A DNA stretch of 64,000 nucleotides from Hymenochaete sp. R1 (taxonomy: Eukaryota; Basidiomycota; Agaricomycetes; Hymenochaetales; Hymenochaetaceae): NCBI GenBank assembly GCA_019400425.1, contig JAFREE010000106.1, positions 1-64,000 of the forward strand, given 5' to 3'. The position numbers were made by a program, and so were the translations under genes. The notes under the pieces are model-generated. The model did no database searches. It was not told the origin of the DNA and was given only the letters and a program-made list of their open reading frames with translations. Positions 46,847 through 59,600 of the stretch are shown here, piece by piece; position 1 is the stretch's first letter; every line of letters begins with the position of its first letter.

Positions 46847-49800
46847 TTGGAACAACAGCGGACAGCGAGTGAACGTAGTGGATGCAAGTGAGAGCTAAGG
46901 ATAGGGGATCGAAACGAATCCATTACACAAAGTGCTTGGGTTATAAAGTAAACGAAGGTGGTGCCGCAAGCCAGACATTAGCCAACACTGAAAACGAATA
47001 GCCGACACTGGACTTATGAGTTATCGCCTGATGGGGGAAGGGCCGGCTTGATCTCACACCTCAATCTCAGATAACCGGAACACCCTCCGTCCAATGAGAA
47101 CCGCAAAACCGATCAAAAACATCAAGAAACGGCGTCTCGGATGTGCGGATAGTTGTTGAAGAAAGCGTCACACTGTTGAAACGATGACCCGCGACCCGTA
47201 ATCGCTAGATCTATCCTCTCGTCTCGGTTGAAAGTCAGTCACGTCTCCGGCCTCCGCTGCCACAGCGACTCGAGGGTGCACCCGGATTTGCAATTCCTAT
47301 ACCTTCAGCACCACTCTTTCGTCAAAAGACGACGACGAGGCAATAAATGACTTAAGAGAAGCATCCCGCAGCAGCCCTCTCCAATACCCTTGAAAAGTTG
47401 GTGAATAGTTGGTGAATAGGTTGTGAACGGAGCCTTTACGCGGCTGTATACACGGTCGAAGCGCGAGACTCCGGGAAAGCGCGATTCCCCGCATGCACCC
47501 AGGGTCTTGTCTTCCACTGTCTCAGCTGACCCGATTACATTTCTTCCACTGCCCGTATCGGCTCGGCTGCTGGTGAAGTTCATGCTCTGCAACAGTCTGG
47601 AGATACATATATGTGGCGCATGGCTGGTTCTGCTGCATCATTTTATTTGTTCGTTGCCTGTCCTTATAAGCACCAATCTATCTGCTACTGCGAGTGGAGA
47701 GGCTTCGATCTCCTCCCTCCGATACAAGAATGCAGTACGACTCGGGATCCAGCTGCTGGCGACGCGGATTGCCATGCCCTGCCAACCTCTTGAAGAAAAC
47801 TAGCGATAGTTGCCGAGCTGAAGGAACGTTGCTCCGGACCAAATCGACCCGTTTTCCAAGGACTATCGAGGATCGAAACCATTGCTCGTCACATGCGATA
47901 GTGACGTGTTTCCACCAGATCCCAACCAGAAATCACGGATCACTTTCGACGCTGCAGCTTAATATTGCAGATGAATGCCCGTCGCGGCTTTCATGTGCAA
48001 TAGGATTCTGAGACGAGTCAAATGGCCAGCGCTTCTATCAGAGGAATCGCTGAAACCCTACTGTATAGTTCCGAAACCCATGCATTGGCGTAAGACATGG
48101 GGTGAATCGCTTTGCAAGCAGGCACCATGGAACGTCGACGGGAAAAACCAGAGAATAAAAACAACGTTTGATGGTAATATGCGTGGCATATGACACAAAC
48201 CAACGGCAAAACGTCTTCGGAACGACGATGGGAAGATGGCAGTTGATGGCGGAGAAAAACATATCGCTCGTTTGCGTCGCGCTTGGATTATTTTGATGGG
48301 AAAGGATCGTCGCCTTGCACCTCTTTCCTTTTCGAGCAGTTCCCGAACTCTGTGGTGGTCCCTTCTTCCGGCCCCCGATGTTGATCCTGCCTCTTGGCCA
48401 TGGCAAATTCGAGGACGTCGGACGACTCGGGTCGCGCCATCAGATTATCAACTATAACAATGACCGGCATCGTCGTCGTCGTCTTCATTTTCTTTGCTAA
48501 GTACTGTAGTTCTTCCGTGTCCTGTCACGATGGCCAACAGTACCCAAGTAAGTGGATCTCAGTTACTCGTCGTTTACAATATGTGCAATTTCGAAACCCG
48601 CGCTAATAGGACCTTTCTCTACATAACAGGCTCTTTGGATCGAATCGGACCCAGCGAGTGGGCGAAAAGACGCTCCGGATGCTATCTCTAATACGCGTAC
48701 AAAGCGTACGAGCTGGGGAACGCGTTCGGAACTTGTCGCGTGGGGGACGCGTGAGGGTTGACCTTCTGTATCATTTCGCCACATATCGAGCCTTGTCTTC
48801 ATGTGTACCTGAATTGTACAGAAGGAAGAGATCATTCGAGGCGTCGAAGGCATATGAGTGAGCACTGGTACTTGCTGCGCTTGTAAACCTAACCTGCAAT
48901 TTTCTTAGACAATCAGGATACCCGGGGAGCTCGAAAGATTTGAATAACAAGGCAGAAATGTCGGTTAGAGGAGCCTGGCTCGTGTGCATGTGCATGCACA
49001 ACAGTTACGGCGAGCAACTGAAGATAAATCACGGAACTTTGTGAAGTTTCCTCGGTTGTATGTTGAGTGCTCACAGGCGCTCGTGCCTTGCATCTAGAGC
49101 ATCAACGCACGACAAACGAAGCTCAAGCATCAAAGGTGCGAAACTTCGCTCTTCTTGCCTTGATTTGGGTCAAAGATACCGAAGAGCCAGGGAGTGGGAG
49201 GAGTGGGACTTTCGAACCTAGTGAATTCAAATTGAGCTTCCGCAAGTCCCTTGGACATGTAAGCAAAGTAAGCGAAGTTGGCAGATCTTTGACGCCGAGT
49301 CGAAGGATGCTGCCAGTGCATGAACACGAGAGGACCAGGGGGCACCATCTTTCTTCATGAATTTCATCCATTGATTTCATCACCGAATCCATTCCTCCTC
49401 AGCCTCATACCGTCTCGAACTCCGATTTTCCAGGAAAACCTCATACTGTTCATTCCAACGACGTGAGCCTTGAAGACAACACTCGCCCTTCAAGTTCCCC
49501 CCGACTCGGATCCTCGCTCCTTTCCCAAACAACACGGCGGAGACTCGGTCTCATAAAGTCCTGATCGAAGTGATGCACCCTCTCACCCAACAATTACTCT
49601 ACATCTAATAAACAGAATACAAAGCATGTCACCTCACCGGTACCGTGACCTGTGCCCATCAGCAATCGGTCATCAATTTCATCCATCAAACACTATTACT
49701 AGTGCTGCTATTGCTCGGACATCCGGATTCGTATCCTGCTGTGCAGTACCAGTACTACTAGTGTACGAGCGAGCCTATCTGTGTAGCGAATGTGCGTAGC

Positions 49801-50677
49801 GAAACGCTCAATGATATGGAGATGGAGATGCTATGTGAACGTTAAGATTCGTTTTGTTTATCGACATGTGCAAGGCAGCTTGAACTTCGCTGTGATCGTC
49901 TCACAAATACCAATCGTCCCAGTACTTGTTGAGCCGACCTCGAATATTCGCAAATGCAGGCAGGCAAAATCCCAGTACGAGCAAAGGATCTGGTTGGTTG
50001 ATGAATATCGAGCGCAGTTCTTTTACCGCAGTGTACCGGAGCCCGATTTAATAATGTAATGTTGAAACGTTTGACACAACGACACTCATACTTCGGATTA
50101 TACTTTTACACTCTTTATTTCATTGAAGAAAAAGGTCGGTATACACTAGCTACTAAGAAACACCACGACGACCAAAAAAAAAAAGAGAAAAGCAAAGCAT
50201 TCAAACGGGAAAGAAAGGGGGGAAAGGTGTTGAAGTGGTAATGTGTTGTATATTGTAGTCTTGCTTGCGATGAAAAGAAAAAAAAGGTAGGAAGAAAAAA
50301 GGAAACGATGCGTGCTTGAATTGAGTTATAGGATGTGCTGATGGGATGTTGCGCAGAAAAGTCGAGGTAAGATTAAGGGGGGAAAAAAGAAGAAAAAGGC
50401 CGAGCAAAAGGAACAGTTCGTCGAGAAGTGATAAGGCAATAATGTACTGGCAATATTGGCCAATGTCAAAAGTTTTTCAAGGACAAAGCTTGGGTGGCGG
50501 GCATCGAGGGTTCGTAAAGCTCTTATAGCTGGGGGACGGCGGGGAGGAGATGACGCGAATGGTTGCTCGTAGCATTCCGCCTACGTATAGTAGTGCGAAT
50601 GCATATCGAGTTCGATCGAGGTTGAAATGCGGAGTAAAAGGTAGAGGTAGCAGGCAGGCGAGGCTGGAGCGCTCGTT
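46847..50677. other. 3.8-kb region without a recognised gene
   Basis: The longest gap in the gene-dense part of the window. Open frames on both strands (for example 47423-47803 and 49067-49360) have no domain, no clear splicing pattern and conflicting overlaps. A small direct repeat of GTTGGTGAATA lies at about 47397-47425. The last 600 bp (50070-50400) are purine-rich on the plus strand and include the TBP 3' UTR. Composition is similar to the flanking genes, so an unspliced non-coding transcript, decayed gene or lineage-specific gene with many introns is possible. Confidence 0.35.
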
Positions 50678-51783
50678 TTACGGCTTGCGGAACTCGCACA
50701 ATACAGTGTAAATCGTATTGAATGCAGTATAGATCTCCTCTCGGACCTTTATTAATACTTAGCAACTGCCACTGCGTTATGATCAATAAAGCCAGACAAC
50801 GTACCTTAGCGCCCGTGAGGACGATCTTCCCCGACACGAAGATGAGCAACACCACTTTTGGTTTGATCATACGATAGATAAGACCAGGGAAAAGCTAGTA
50901 CAGTTCAGCGCATTGTCCTGTGTAGGACAATGACAAAACGACAAACCTCAGGTTCATAGCTGCTGAACTGTCCATGGCTATATGCCAGCCCCTCCAGTCG
51001 GATCGGGAACTTCACGTCGCAACTGCCCACAATATTCTGAATCTTGAATTCAGAAAACTTGGCGTCGAACCCGAGTTTCTGCACGATACGTGCGTACTTG
51101 CGAGATGCAAGACGTGAATCGTCCTCGGACTTCGCGCCCGTGACGACCATCTTACCGGACGCGAAGATGAGCGCAGTCGTCTTCGGGTCACGGATACGCA
51201 TGATGACGGCTGCGAAACGCTGGTGGTGTGCAACAAGAGGGAAGCACATGCACCAGACAGTAAAAGTTAATCACAAAAAACTAACCTTAGGATTGTACTC
51301 TGCATTACGCGCATGCAGAGCAATAGTCTTCAGGTCCAATCGGCAATCCAGATTCACAGTGGCGACGATATTTTGGAGGGTAGGAATGATGCCCTCAACA
51401 GCAGTGATATGCTGCTGTTCGAGGGAGAGCGGAGCAGGGGTAGCTGGTGCGGCAGCGGGAGGGGAATGTCCCGAGGGCCCAGCAATAGCTTGATGTTGGA
51501 CGGGTTTCGACGGGAATGTCGACTGGGACAGGGCTTGGATTGGCGGGACGCCATAGGACGAACCAGGTAGAGCGTACGACGACGGGCCAGGAAGAGCAAG
51601 GCCACTCGTAGTAGACTGCTGTTGAGCCTGCTGCTGTTGCTGTTGAGCTTGCTGTTGTTGCTGAGCCTGCTGCTGCTGCTGAGCATGGTACGCAGCCTGC
51701 TGCTGGGCAAGCTGTTGCTGCACATACTGGCTCTGCTGGGGTTGCGAGCGACCAAAGTTCACGGGACGCGAAGCCAAAGACAT
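50678..51783 (-). CDS. SPT15: TATA-binding protein
   Basis: General transcription factor for all three nuclear RNA polymerases. Four exons (51286-51783, 50947-51219, 50805-50894, 50678-50746) total 930 nt, or 309 residues. The C-terminal 180 residues form the two-repeat core: [61 protein letters not shown] and [15 protein letters not shown], ending VLCEFRKP. The N terminus is a Gln/Ala-rich tract of about 55 residues plus a Pro/Ser segment, reminiscent of animal TBP and absent in yeast. Sequence is otherwise canonical. Confidence 0.97.
51606..51722 (-). repeat. CAG/GCC-rich repeat coding for Gln/Ala in TBP
   Basis: An imperfect run of CAG and CAA codons broken by GCC/GCT on the minus strand. 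It encodes alternating short poly-Gln runs and Ala. Such tracts can vary in length between strains. Confidence 0.8.
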
Positions 51784-52709
51784 TATTGTATACGATGAAG
51801 AAACCCTGAACGGATGTGATGTGCAGACGGTGACGGTACGACAACGACAAACAAACGAAGAAAAAAAATGTGAAAAATGTGGCTGTGCCGTCGACCGTGT
51901 GTGGGAACTTAGAGGGGCGAAGGGGGAAGTCGTCGCGCGCGCGACCTCTGTCCTTATATACGTCTAGGATAGTATCACGTGATAACCCCCTGAGTTCGGC
52001 TCGGAGCAAAACAAAGGCAAACTCGTTGTCGCTTTGCCTCCTTTGTTTTTTCATAAAATGACTCATCCCAACGTCTTTCTTGCTTTAGTGTAGCCACAGG
52101 TATTAATTTAACGTGCACATTCATCTCTGGACTCATTCGTACCTATGAGTCCTCTTCATTTGTGTGTCTCTCTTTTTCTGTTGGGTTTCTGTAGTTAAGC
52201 GCTTGCACAGCCCCGGCGTTGATCGCATCACAAATCATAAAACTTCCTCAGCGCCATTCATCCATATGGACCCACAAACGACCAAAATTTCATCGATGTG
52301 TCTATGAGAATTCTATTGAATCTAATCATTGAGGCCACTGGCAGTTGTTCATCTTTACATTTTCACACTAATCAAAATGATACTGATTATCATGTTCATT
52401 TCAGCCTTAGTGTTGGACGGCTTTGAATGGTTGTCTTCGTATCAATACCCTTGGAGTGATTGTCATAGCGATGAGCACTTCTGCCATCCGTACAACTGTT
52501 GTCCCAAAACAACTGCTGCGATTTGAAAACGAAGATAGCGTGCTCTGGTAGTTTCTGAATGGAATGCATTGCCATCGTCAAATCTGAGGCGTAGATGGAT
52601 ACTGTGATAGCTCTGGCCGACCACTTCAAGTGGGCTCTTAATCCAATAATAGGTGCATTACAACAGATTCATCTACCACATGCTGCAGGATCATATTTTA
52701 TTTCGACTG
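51784..52709. other. TBP promoter and TrpRS 3' region
   Basis: About 926 bp between two minus-strand genes. Near the TBP start is a leader with A-rich runs. The region 52100-52700 shows only short open frames. No gene seen. Confidence 0.45.
51975..51982. promoter_or_regulatory. TCACGTGA palindrome upstream of TBP
   Basis: An eight-base palindrome with a CACGTG core about 190 bp upstream of the TBP start. It is the kind of site bound by fungal bHLH factors (Cbf1 type). The site is seen; function is inferred. Confidence 0.4.
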
Positions 52710-54551
52710 CTAGGTACCAGCCTCTGGTTTGACCGCTGGCCTTCCGATACCTGGATCTATCTTCCGCGAAGGATCCATGAAGCGGTTTAGGACCTCTTCC
52801 GTGACCTTTGAGCGATTCTGTGTAGTTGGGAGAATGTGAGTCGGTTTGTCTGGAAAGAAAGGGGGAAAGTTCTGAGCTTGGGCTGACTCACATCTTGGAA
52901 TTCCTTCACGAATTTCTGTAGCAGCGCAATGCACTTGGCCTTCAACTGTCCAGTCAAAAGTGACCCAACTTTGTACTCCTATAAAGACGTTCATACGAAT
53001 AACTTCAGAAGACGAGTTCAAAAAATGCGTAACCAAACGATACTCACGTCATATATCCTCTGAAGCTCTTCATCGTCCTCCAAAAAGAAGCTCAAGTACT
53101 GATAACTAACATCCACGTCCGGGTTCCCTCCTAACCGCCTATGCTCCTCCTCCGTCTCCTGCCCGCCCGAAAACCCATGACGATTAATCTTATTTTTAAT
53201 CTGGCCCGCCGAATCCGTCATATAGATACTCGAATTCGGGTCCGATGCGCTCATCTTCGTCTGCGGGCCTTGCAGCGCAGGGAAGAACTTGGAGTGGAGC
53301 AGGCTGGGTTTGGGGTACTTGAGCTTGACGGCGACATCGCGCGTGAGGCGGAAGTAGGGGTCTTGATCGATGGCGCAGGGGATGAGGCAGGGGATGTTGC
53401 TGGTTTCGCCGAAGATTTGGGGGAAAGAGTTGGAAAAGGAGGGGGCGGCTTGGATGGAGGCGAAGTGGATTTTGCCGATGTTGTCGCTGGATACCAGGGA
53501 ACGAAACACAGAATTTGCGTGAGCATCGAAGAGATTGACGGGATACGACGATTCTGCGGAGGACTCACGAATCATTGAAGCCAAAGGTAGCTTTTGCCTG
53601 GTTGATCGTGATCTGCCTTGAGATCTTCGAGATATTTTTGTAAAACACGCCGTTGACGTAGCCATAATCGCTGAAGATGAACGTTTTTTCGGGATTGAAC
53701 CCCACAGCGATGATATCCTTCGCGTTCTCGCGCGCAAATTTCTGCGTCTGTTCCACTTTCAGCTCGTGCTTGAACAGGAACTTTTCGTCATCTACGCTAA
53801 TGGGCTAGTATCTGAATGGTGTAGATAGGTGTGGCGCCCAAATCGCACCTGTTAATTGAATGACCAAAGGTACTTCAAAGACATCTTGTAACCATCTGTA
53901 GCGAAGTCAGCGCAAGTTCTTGTTTTGAGATGGTGAGTACTCGCTTTGTGAACGCGAACGGGATCATGTGGCCCATATGCATACTATCACTGCTCGGCCC
54001 ACGCCCAGTATACAGAAAGAACGGTTTCCCCTGTTCATACCGGTCCAAAATCTTGTCGAATTCTCTGAATCATATCAAATCCAGATCCATTATTCACTCT
54101 TCCTGTAAGTACACCCAAGGAAGGTCCTCAACTGCAATGAAAGCTCACCGATGTGAAAAGAACATCCCCCTCCTCAAAAGCGGATGCGGCCTCCTCCCCG
54201 TCAGTCTCTCAAATCTCTCCAGCAGTGGACCATCAATATGCCTCGTCCCGAACTGCTGGATGAGTTTGTCGTAGTCGATCGCGGCTTGTTTGCCGTCGGA
54301 CGAGACGGAGCCCTGTACGTCCCAGGGAGTGACGACCTGGTCGTGTGACTCTGAGGAGGGCTTGATGGCGTCGATGGTGGGCCCAGAGGAGGGGATACCT
54401 GGAGCACCTGCTCTGGGTATAAGAGTGATTTGGGTGAGGGTGGCGAGATTTGGTATGGGAATGAAGATACGTACGTTTGTGGCTGAGTGCTTTGATTGTT
54501 TAAAGTGACCTTTGAAACGTCGTCTGCTAGACTTGAGCTTGCGTCGGCCAT
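52710..54551 (-). CDS. WRS1: Cytosolic tryptophanyl-tRNA synthetase
   Basis: Class I enzyme charging tRNA-Trp. After a polar N-terminal extension ([17 protein letters not shown]), the catalytic domain contains [20 protein letters not shown] with the HxGH motif, [20 protein letters not shown] and the second signature TKMSASDP (KMSKS equivalent). The C terminus includes [20 protein letters not shown] and [16 protein letters not shown]. No mitochondrial presequence, and the sequence is of the eukaryotic cytosolic type rather than the bacterial one. About eight introns. It is divergent from the PLC-like gene at 54916 across about 365 bp. Confidence 0.95.
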
Positions 54552-54915
54552 TTCTTCCCTACGATATCGTCGTTGGCGTGCGTGAGGTAAGAAAGGAAGG
54601 GTAAGTTAAAGGAAAGCTTTGCTGGCAGCGCTGGTGATTGTATGCGGTGGATTTTGAAGCTCAATCAGTGACTCAAGTCGACGCCTCGAGTCGAAACTAC
54701 TCTTCAGATGCCTGTGCCGATCATTGGAAGATCGACGTTTCGGCCTTTTCAGGGTCGCTTAGCGTCTGCGTTGCCTCCGTTTCGTCCAAGGAAGTCAAAC
54801 CCGAATCAAACGTGCTTTCTGCTCTGTGCCAGTGGTCGTCGTTATAATGAAGTCCAGGTTGCTTTCGAGCTCTCACCGTCGGCATCTGACCCACTAGCTC
54901 GCTCTTGCTGGTACC

Positions 54916-56496
54916 ATGGACATCACAGTCTATAACTTCACCAATGAAGAAATCTCTGCGCGTTCTGTTCACGTCCGAGACGCAAAGCCGACTCTGGTCC
55001 CACCTTCAGCAAATTCCACACTCAGCGTCGCCACACACCGACCTCACTTCTTTTCTGCTCTTCTTTTACAATCGGAAGGCGCGCAGTCTCAGCGCGCATA
55101 TCAAGTTGGGCCGGCTACTCTGAACTTTCGTGCACTGAAGGGCTGGTCTCTTGTTGCCGACTCTGACAAATGCCCTTGGAGGATTTACATGAGACGTGTA
55201 AGTGCGAGCTAATCTTGGGCTTCTAGGGATCCAAATAACAAAAAGGATCTGACGTAATCTTTTGTTCGTTGCTCAAAGCCTGCTAAGGATGACAGCAGGA
55301 CCACGAAACGCGAATTATTCGTGATGCAAAAACGTGATACGTCGTGCTTTTTGAAGGACATTGAGGATTCCCGACGCTTGTCAGATCTTGTCTTGCCAGG
55401 TGTGCACAGACCCATTTTCTATTCATACTGTGCACTAATAATAGTACCGCAGCCACTCATGACGCGTGAGTACATGTTCTGCGGGCACGTAACACCCGCT
55501 CGAATCTTTTTATTCTCACATCCATAACGACTGCAGGCTCGCCCTCTTTGGATGGCCCATCTCCCAATGCCAGTCTCTCTTCACCCCTTTAAACGTGCAG
55601 CTTCGAGCCGGTATCCGCGTCCTTGACGTGCGAATGGCAGTCTCAAACAACATGCTCGTCGCCCACCATGGGGCCATGCCCGAGTTCACACCGTTCCAGG
55701 ACGTCTTAGCTACCATGCACGCCTTTCTCACGGACCCACACACCTCGAGCGAGACAATCGTCATGTCAATGAAACAAGAAGACTTCGCGAGCACCCCGCC
55801 GGCGACGTTCTCACAGCTCGTTCACGACGAGATTTTTAATGGCCCGGGTGGACGGGATATGTGGTTCCTTGAGGATAGGATTCCGACGCTGGGAGAGGTG
55901 AGAGGCAAAGTAATCATGCTGAGTCGGTTTGGTGGGGATGGCTCGGGGTGGGAGAATGGGTTGGCGGGGATGGGAATTCACCCGACTACATGGCCTGACA
56001 GTTCGAAAACTGTATTCGAATGGACGTGTGGGGACACACTCGTGAGGACGAGCGACTGGTAAGCGGTTTATGCCGTTACTCTATCTTTGGGCAAACATTT
56101 GGTGCTAATCTGGGATTCGGTAATGGAAGGTATAACATAGACTCGTTCACGTCGATACCAGAGAAGGTATCTCTTGCCACGGGTGTGCTTCTACCTCCGA
56201 CAGCTTCGGGCGGGTACACACAACCGACTTTAAACATCTCGTTCTTCTCCGCAGCGTCATTCCCGTTGGCACTCCCGCCTGTGATCGCGAAGGGGTTTGG
56301 TTGGCCGGCATGGAACTTGGGTGTGGAGGGGGTGAATGCACGGCTTGGGCAGTGGCTCTTGGATCAGCTGGCGCCTGCGTCGGGAACTGTACCGCGCGGG
56401 TGGGTGTTTATGGACTTTTTCAAGACGCCGGATGGACTACCTGGGCTGCTTGTTGAATGCAACTTTAAGCAGTCGGCGAGCGTCAAGAGTGGGTGA
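54916..56496 (+). CDS. PLC-like phosphodiesterase (PI-PLC X-domain family)
   Basis: The start MDITVYNFTNEEISARSVHV opens an N-terminal beta-rich domain of about 95 residues that I do not recognise. The catalytic part follows: LSDLVLPATHDA with the first catalytic His, FGWPISQCQSLFTPLNVQL, GIRVLDVRMAV and NNMLVAHHGAMPEFTPFQDV with the second His. The end is FFKTPDGLPGLLVECNFK. These match the bacterial-like, small PI-PLC X-domain proteins, which cleave phosphatidylinositol or GPI-type lipids. No signal peptide, C2 or EF-hand domain, so it is not eukaryotic signalling PLC. One short exon (about 55456-55469) encodes the THDA motif. Substrate is unknown. Confidence 0.85.
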
Positions 56497-57128
56497 TCAT
56501 GGGCTGGTAGCCAGGCCAGGTAAGGGTAGGATTGGACTGCCAGTTATGAGATCTGAGATTGGTTGGCTTGGCTTGGAATCAGAGACGTTTGTATGTGTTC
56601 GAACAGATAGATCAACTGAGACCGAGGGGAACTGAATGGATATGTGTCATGATTGTTACGATATCGCGTGGAAAGGGATCGCAACGATGGCCAATGGAGT
56701 GCATGAGAGAGAAAGAGAAGAAGAAAAAATGGAGGCGAATGTGAGACGACTTGTGATTGGATTGGAATTCTGCTGCGTCAATATCAATTCGTGCTACAAT
56801 TACTATGAGTATGAAGAAGCTGACGCTGCCTTGGGAAGAGTCGGGCGGGTCGAAGGTCGCGTGTGTGTCCGATATGCGACTCCTGCAAAGGTACGCGCCG
56901 CCGAACTCGTTCTCCTGCGTTCTCGCCCTATGGGCTCCTATGGCCACCCTTTCGTATGCTTTATATCGTCTATCGAGCACCAAAAAAAATGCAACTCCTT
57001 TCCCTCCGATCCTTCTCACTTCTCTCCCTTTCGTTACCCTTGTCCGAGTCCTTCCTGAGTTCCTCGTTCTCGGAGTCGTTCCGTAGTGATTTAACCTTCA
57101 CTTTTTTTCGAGTCTGGGCCTAGTTTCG
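56497..57128. other. Intergenic region, about 630 bp
   Basis: Separates two plus-strand genes. The stretch 56960-57120 is pyrimidine-rich, as expected for the leader of the MFS gene. Overlapping open frames on both strands are unconvincing. Confidence 0.5.
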
Positions 57129-59600
57129 ATGAACACAAACACGAGTGCGCCTTCGAACACGGACCTTCGGGATGGCGGGGATGCAAACGTACCAGACGTC
57201 GAGCTCATACCCCGGTCTAGTACCGACGCAAAAGCAAGTGCAGGTGCAGAAGACGAAGTCAATGTTATTGACAATGAGAAACGCCCGACGGACGAGCGAT
57301 CCCCGAGCTTGAACGTGGAGGGAACCTCCGAAGCAAAGGTGTTAGCAAGTGAGAAATCCGAACTTCGAGTGAAAGACGAAGACGGTTCCGGAGTATTGGG
57401 GGCAGTTAAGGCTGAGGACAATGGGGTTGGGGAGGAGGTGGTTGAAGTCGAGTATCTCCCTCCGGCGAGACTGGCGCTCCTGACGATTGGGCTGGCTTTG
57501 GTTATTTTTGTGGTGAGTCCCTCCGAGTCGATGCTGCACTTTGCTTCAAAGCTGCGCGGGAATTTGTCTGAGTCCAGTTCTGGATGTTTAACTTGTCGTG
57601 AAATTGATCGCGCATTCTCTGATGACATTTGGTTTTTCTTTTGCTTTCAGGTTGCGCTGGACAATACGATCATTGGTGAGTACATCCAACGTACCCCTCC
57701 TTTGACCTTCAGTTCGGCGGGGCATTATTTTTGTGAAATTTGAAACTGAATGAGGTGCACTTGATTTGGATATGGAAAATTACACAACAGCGACTGCTAT
57801 CCCGACGATAACGACCAAGTTCAACTCGTTGGACGACGTGGGATGGTACGGCTCGAGCTACCTTTTGACGACGACAAGTTTACAACCGGTGCGTAGCGCT
57901 TCAAAATGCGATATATATATGTATGGGACTCGCCCGCTGAACTAAAAGTGCTTTTTGATAGTCATTTGGGAAGATCTACCAAAACTTCAACGTTAAATGG
58001 ACATATCTCTCCGCTCTTGTGCTCTTCGAAAGTACGTCCGTCCGTCCTTCTCAAAGCCATTGACACAAATTTAACTTCTGCATCTCCGCATCTAATCAAA
58101 GTCGGATCTATGATCTGTGCCCTCGCCATCAACTCTCCGATGCTCATCGTCGGCCGCGCTATCGCCGGTGCAGGTGCTTCTGCGCTCTTCTCCGGTGGGA
58201 TGACGATTATCGGCTTCTCGGTGCCTTTGAGAAGGATGCCCATCTACATCGCGGCTCTGTCGAGCATGTTCGGGATCGCATCGGTCGTCGGGCCTATTCT
58301 AGGTGGTGTGTTCACGGATAGGGTATCGTGGCGGTGGTGTTTCTGGGTGAGCAACATACTTCGTTCAGTCCTTCTGTACGCGTGATCAGGCTGACTGGAC
58401 ATGGACTTTGGCTTTGTAGATAAACTTGCCATTCGGAGGCGCCGCATTCCTAGCCGTCCTCCTCTTCTTCAAGCCACCCAAGCGACGTGTCTCCACCCTC
58501 TCCCTCTCCTCCAAACTCGCCAAAATCGACACCGTCGGCGCCTTCTTCCTCATCTGCGCCATCGTCTGCCTCCTCCTCGCCCTCCAAGACGGCGGGACTA
58601 CCTATCCCTGGTCGCAAGCCCGCATCTGGGGCCTCCTTCTCGGCTTTGCGCTCCTCCTTGTCGTCTTCATTGCCACACAACTATATCGCGGGGACGACGC
58701 GACGATCCCGCCCCGCATCTTCGTGAGGCAACGGACCGTCCTCTCCGGCGCGCTCTACACGTGTCTCCTCTCTATGGGCCTCTACACGCACATCTACTAC
58801 CTTCCCTTCTACTTCCAGGCCGTCAAGGGCGTCTCGGCGGAAGACTCCGGGATCCGGTCGATACCGTACCTCGTCAGTATCACGGTGTCGTCGCTCGTTG
58901 TTGGGGCGCTGATAACCAAGATTGGAGTGTATGTGCCGTTTTTGTGGGTGGGTGCTGCGGTGTTCACGGTAGGCTGCGGGTTGTTATTCACGTTGAAGGT
59001 GGGGTCGAGTGCCGGTCAGTGGATTGGATATCAGGTCCTGACGGGGTTGGGAGCGGGAGCGGGATTACAGGTACCATTCATTGCCGTACAAGCCGTGTTA
59101 AACGCACAAGATATGCCCGTCGGAAGTACGTTCCATCCATCTATCTTACTGAGTTATCACTAACCTTTGTTTCTCTCTCTTACGCGAAGACGCGATCATA
59201 ATGTTCTTTAACTCCCTCGGTGGCGCCATCTCTATCTCCATTGCCCAAAACGTCTTCACCAACACCCTCGTGCACTCTATCCCATCCCACGCACCCGGCG
59301 TCGACCCCGCACTCGTCGCCGCTGCGGGTGCGACGCATATCAGGGACGTCGTGCCCGCGGACTCGTTGCCAGGCGTGTTAGAAGCGTATACGTATTCACT
59401 TTGTAGGGCGTTCGTGTTGCCGATCGTGGTCGCGGGAGCTGCGTTTGTAGTCTCGTTATTTGTGAGTTTTCCCTCCCTTTTCTTCTTTACTCTTAAAAAA
59501 TCAGTTGTTCTTGGCGTCTGATAAACTTAACACTTTCTCCTTCTAGACGGAATGGAATAGCGTGAAGGGGAAGAAGATCGTTCATGGTGGCGCGGCATGA
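57129..59600 (+). CDS. MFS transporter, DHA2 drug:proton antiporter type
   Basis: A cytosolic N-terminal tail of about 115 residues, rich in Asp/Glu/Ser, precedes the first membrane helix ([19 protein letters not shown]). The loop motif [20 protein letters not shown], motif A-like [16 protein letters not shown] and the antiporter motif C ([20 protein letters not shown] followed by WINLPFGG) are typical of 14-helix efflux pumps. The final helix is followed by a short tail ([16 protein letters not shown]). About six introns. These proteins export toxic compounds or metabolites at the plasma membrane. No biosynthetic gene is nearby, so the substrate cannot be guessed. Confidence 0.92.

Noticed and set aside
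47423..49392. Several open frames of 60-126 codons in the gene-free gap
   Set aside because: They conflict with each other on both strands and show no domain, signal peptide or splice pattern.
57962..58680. Antisense and shifted open frames over the MFS transporter
   Set aside because: The transporter frame has continuous helices and family motifs; the others are shadows.
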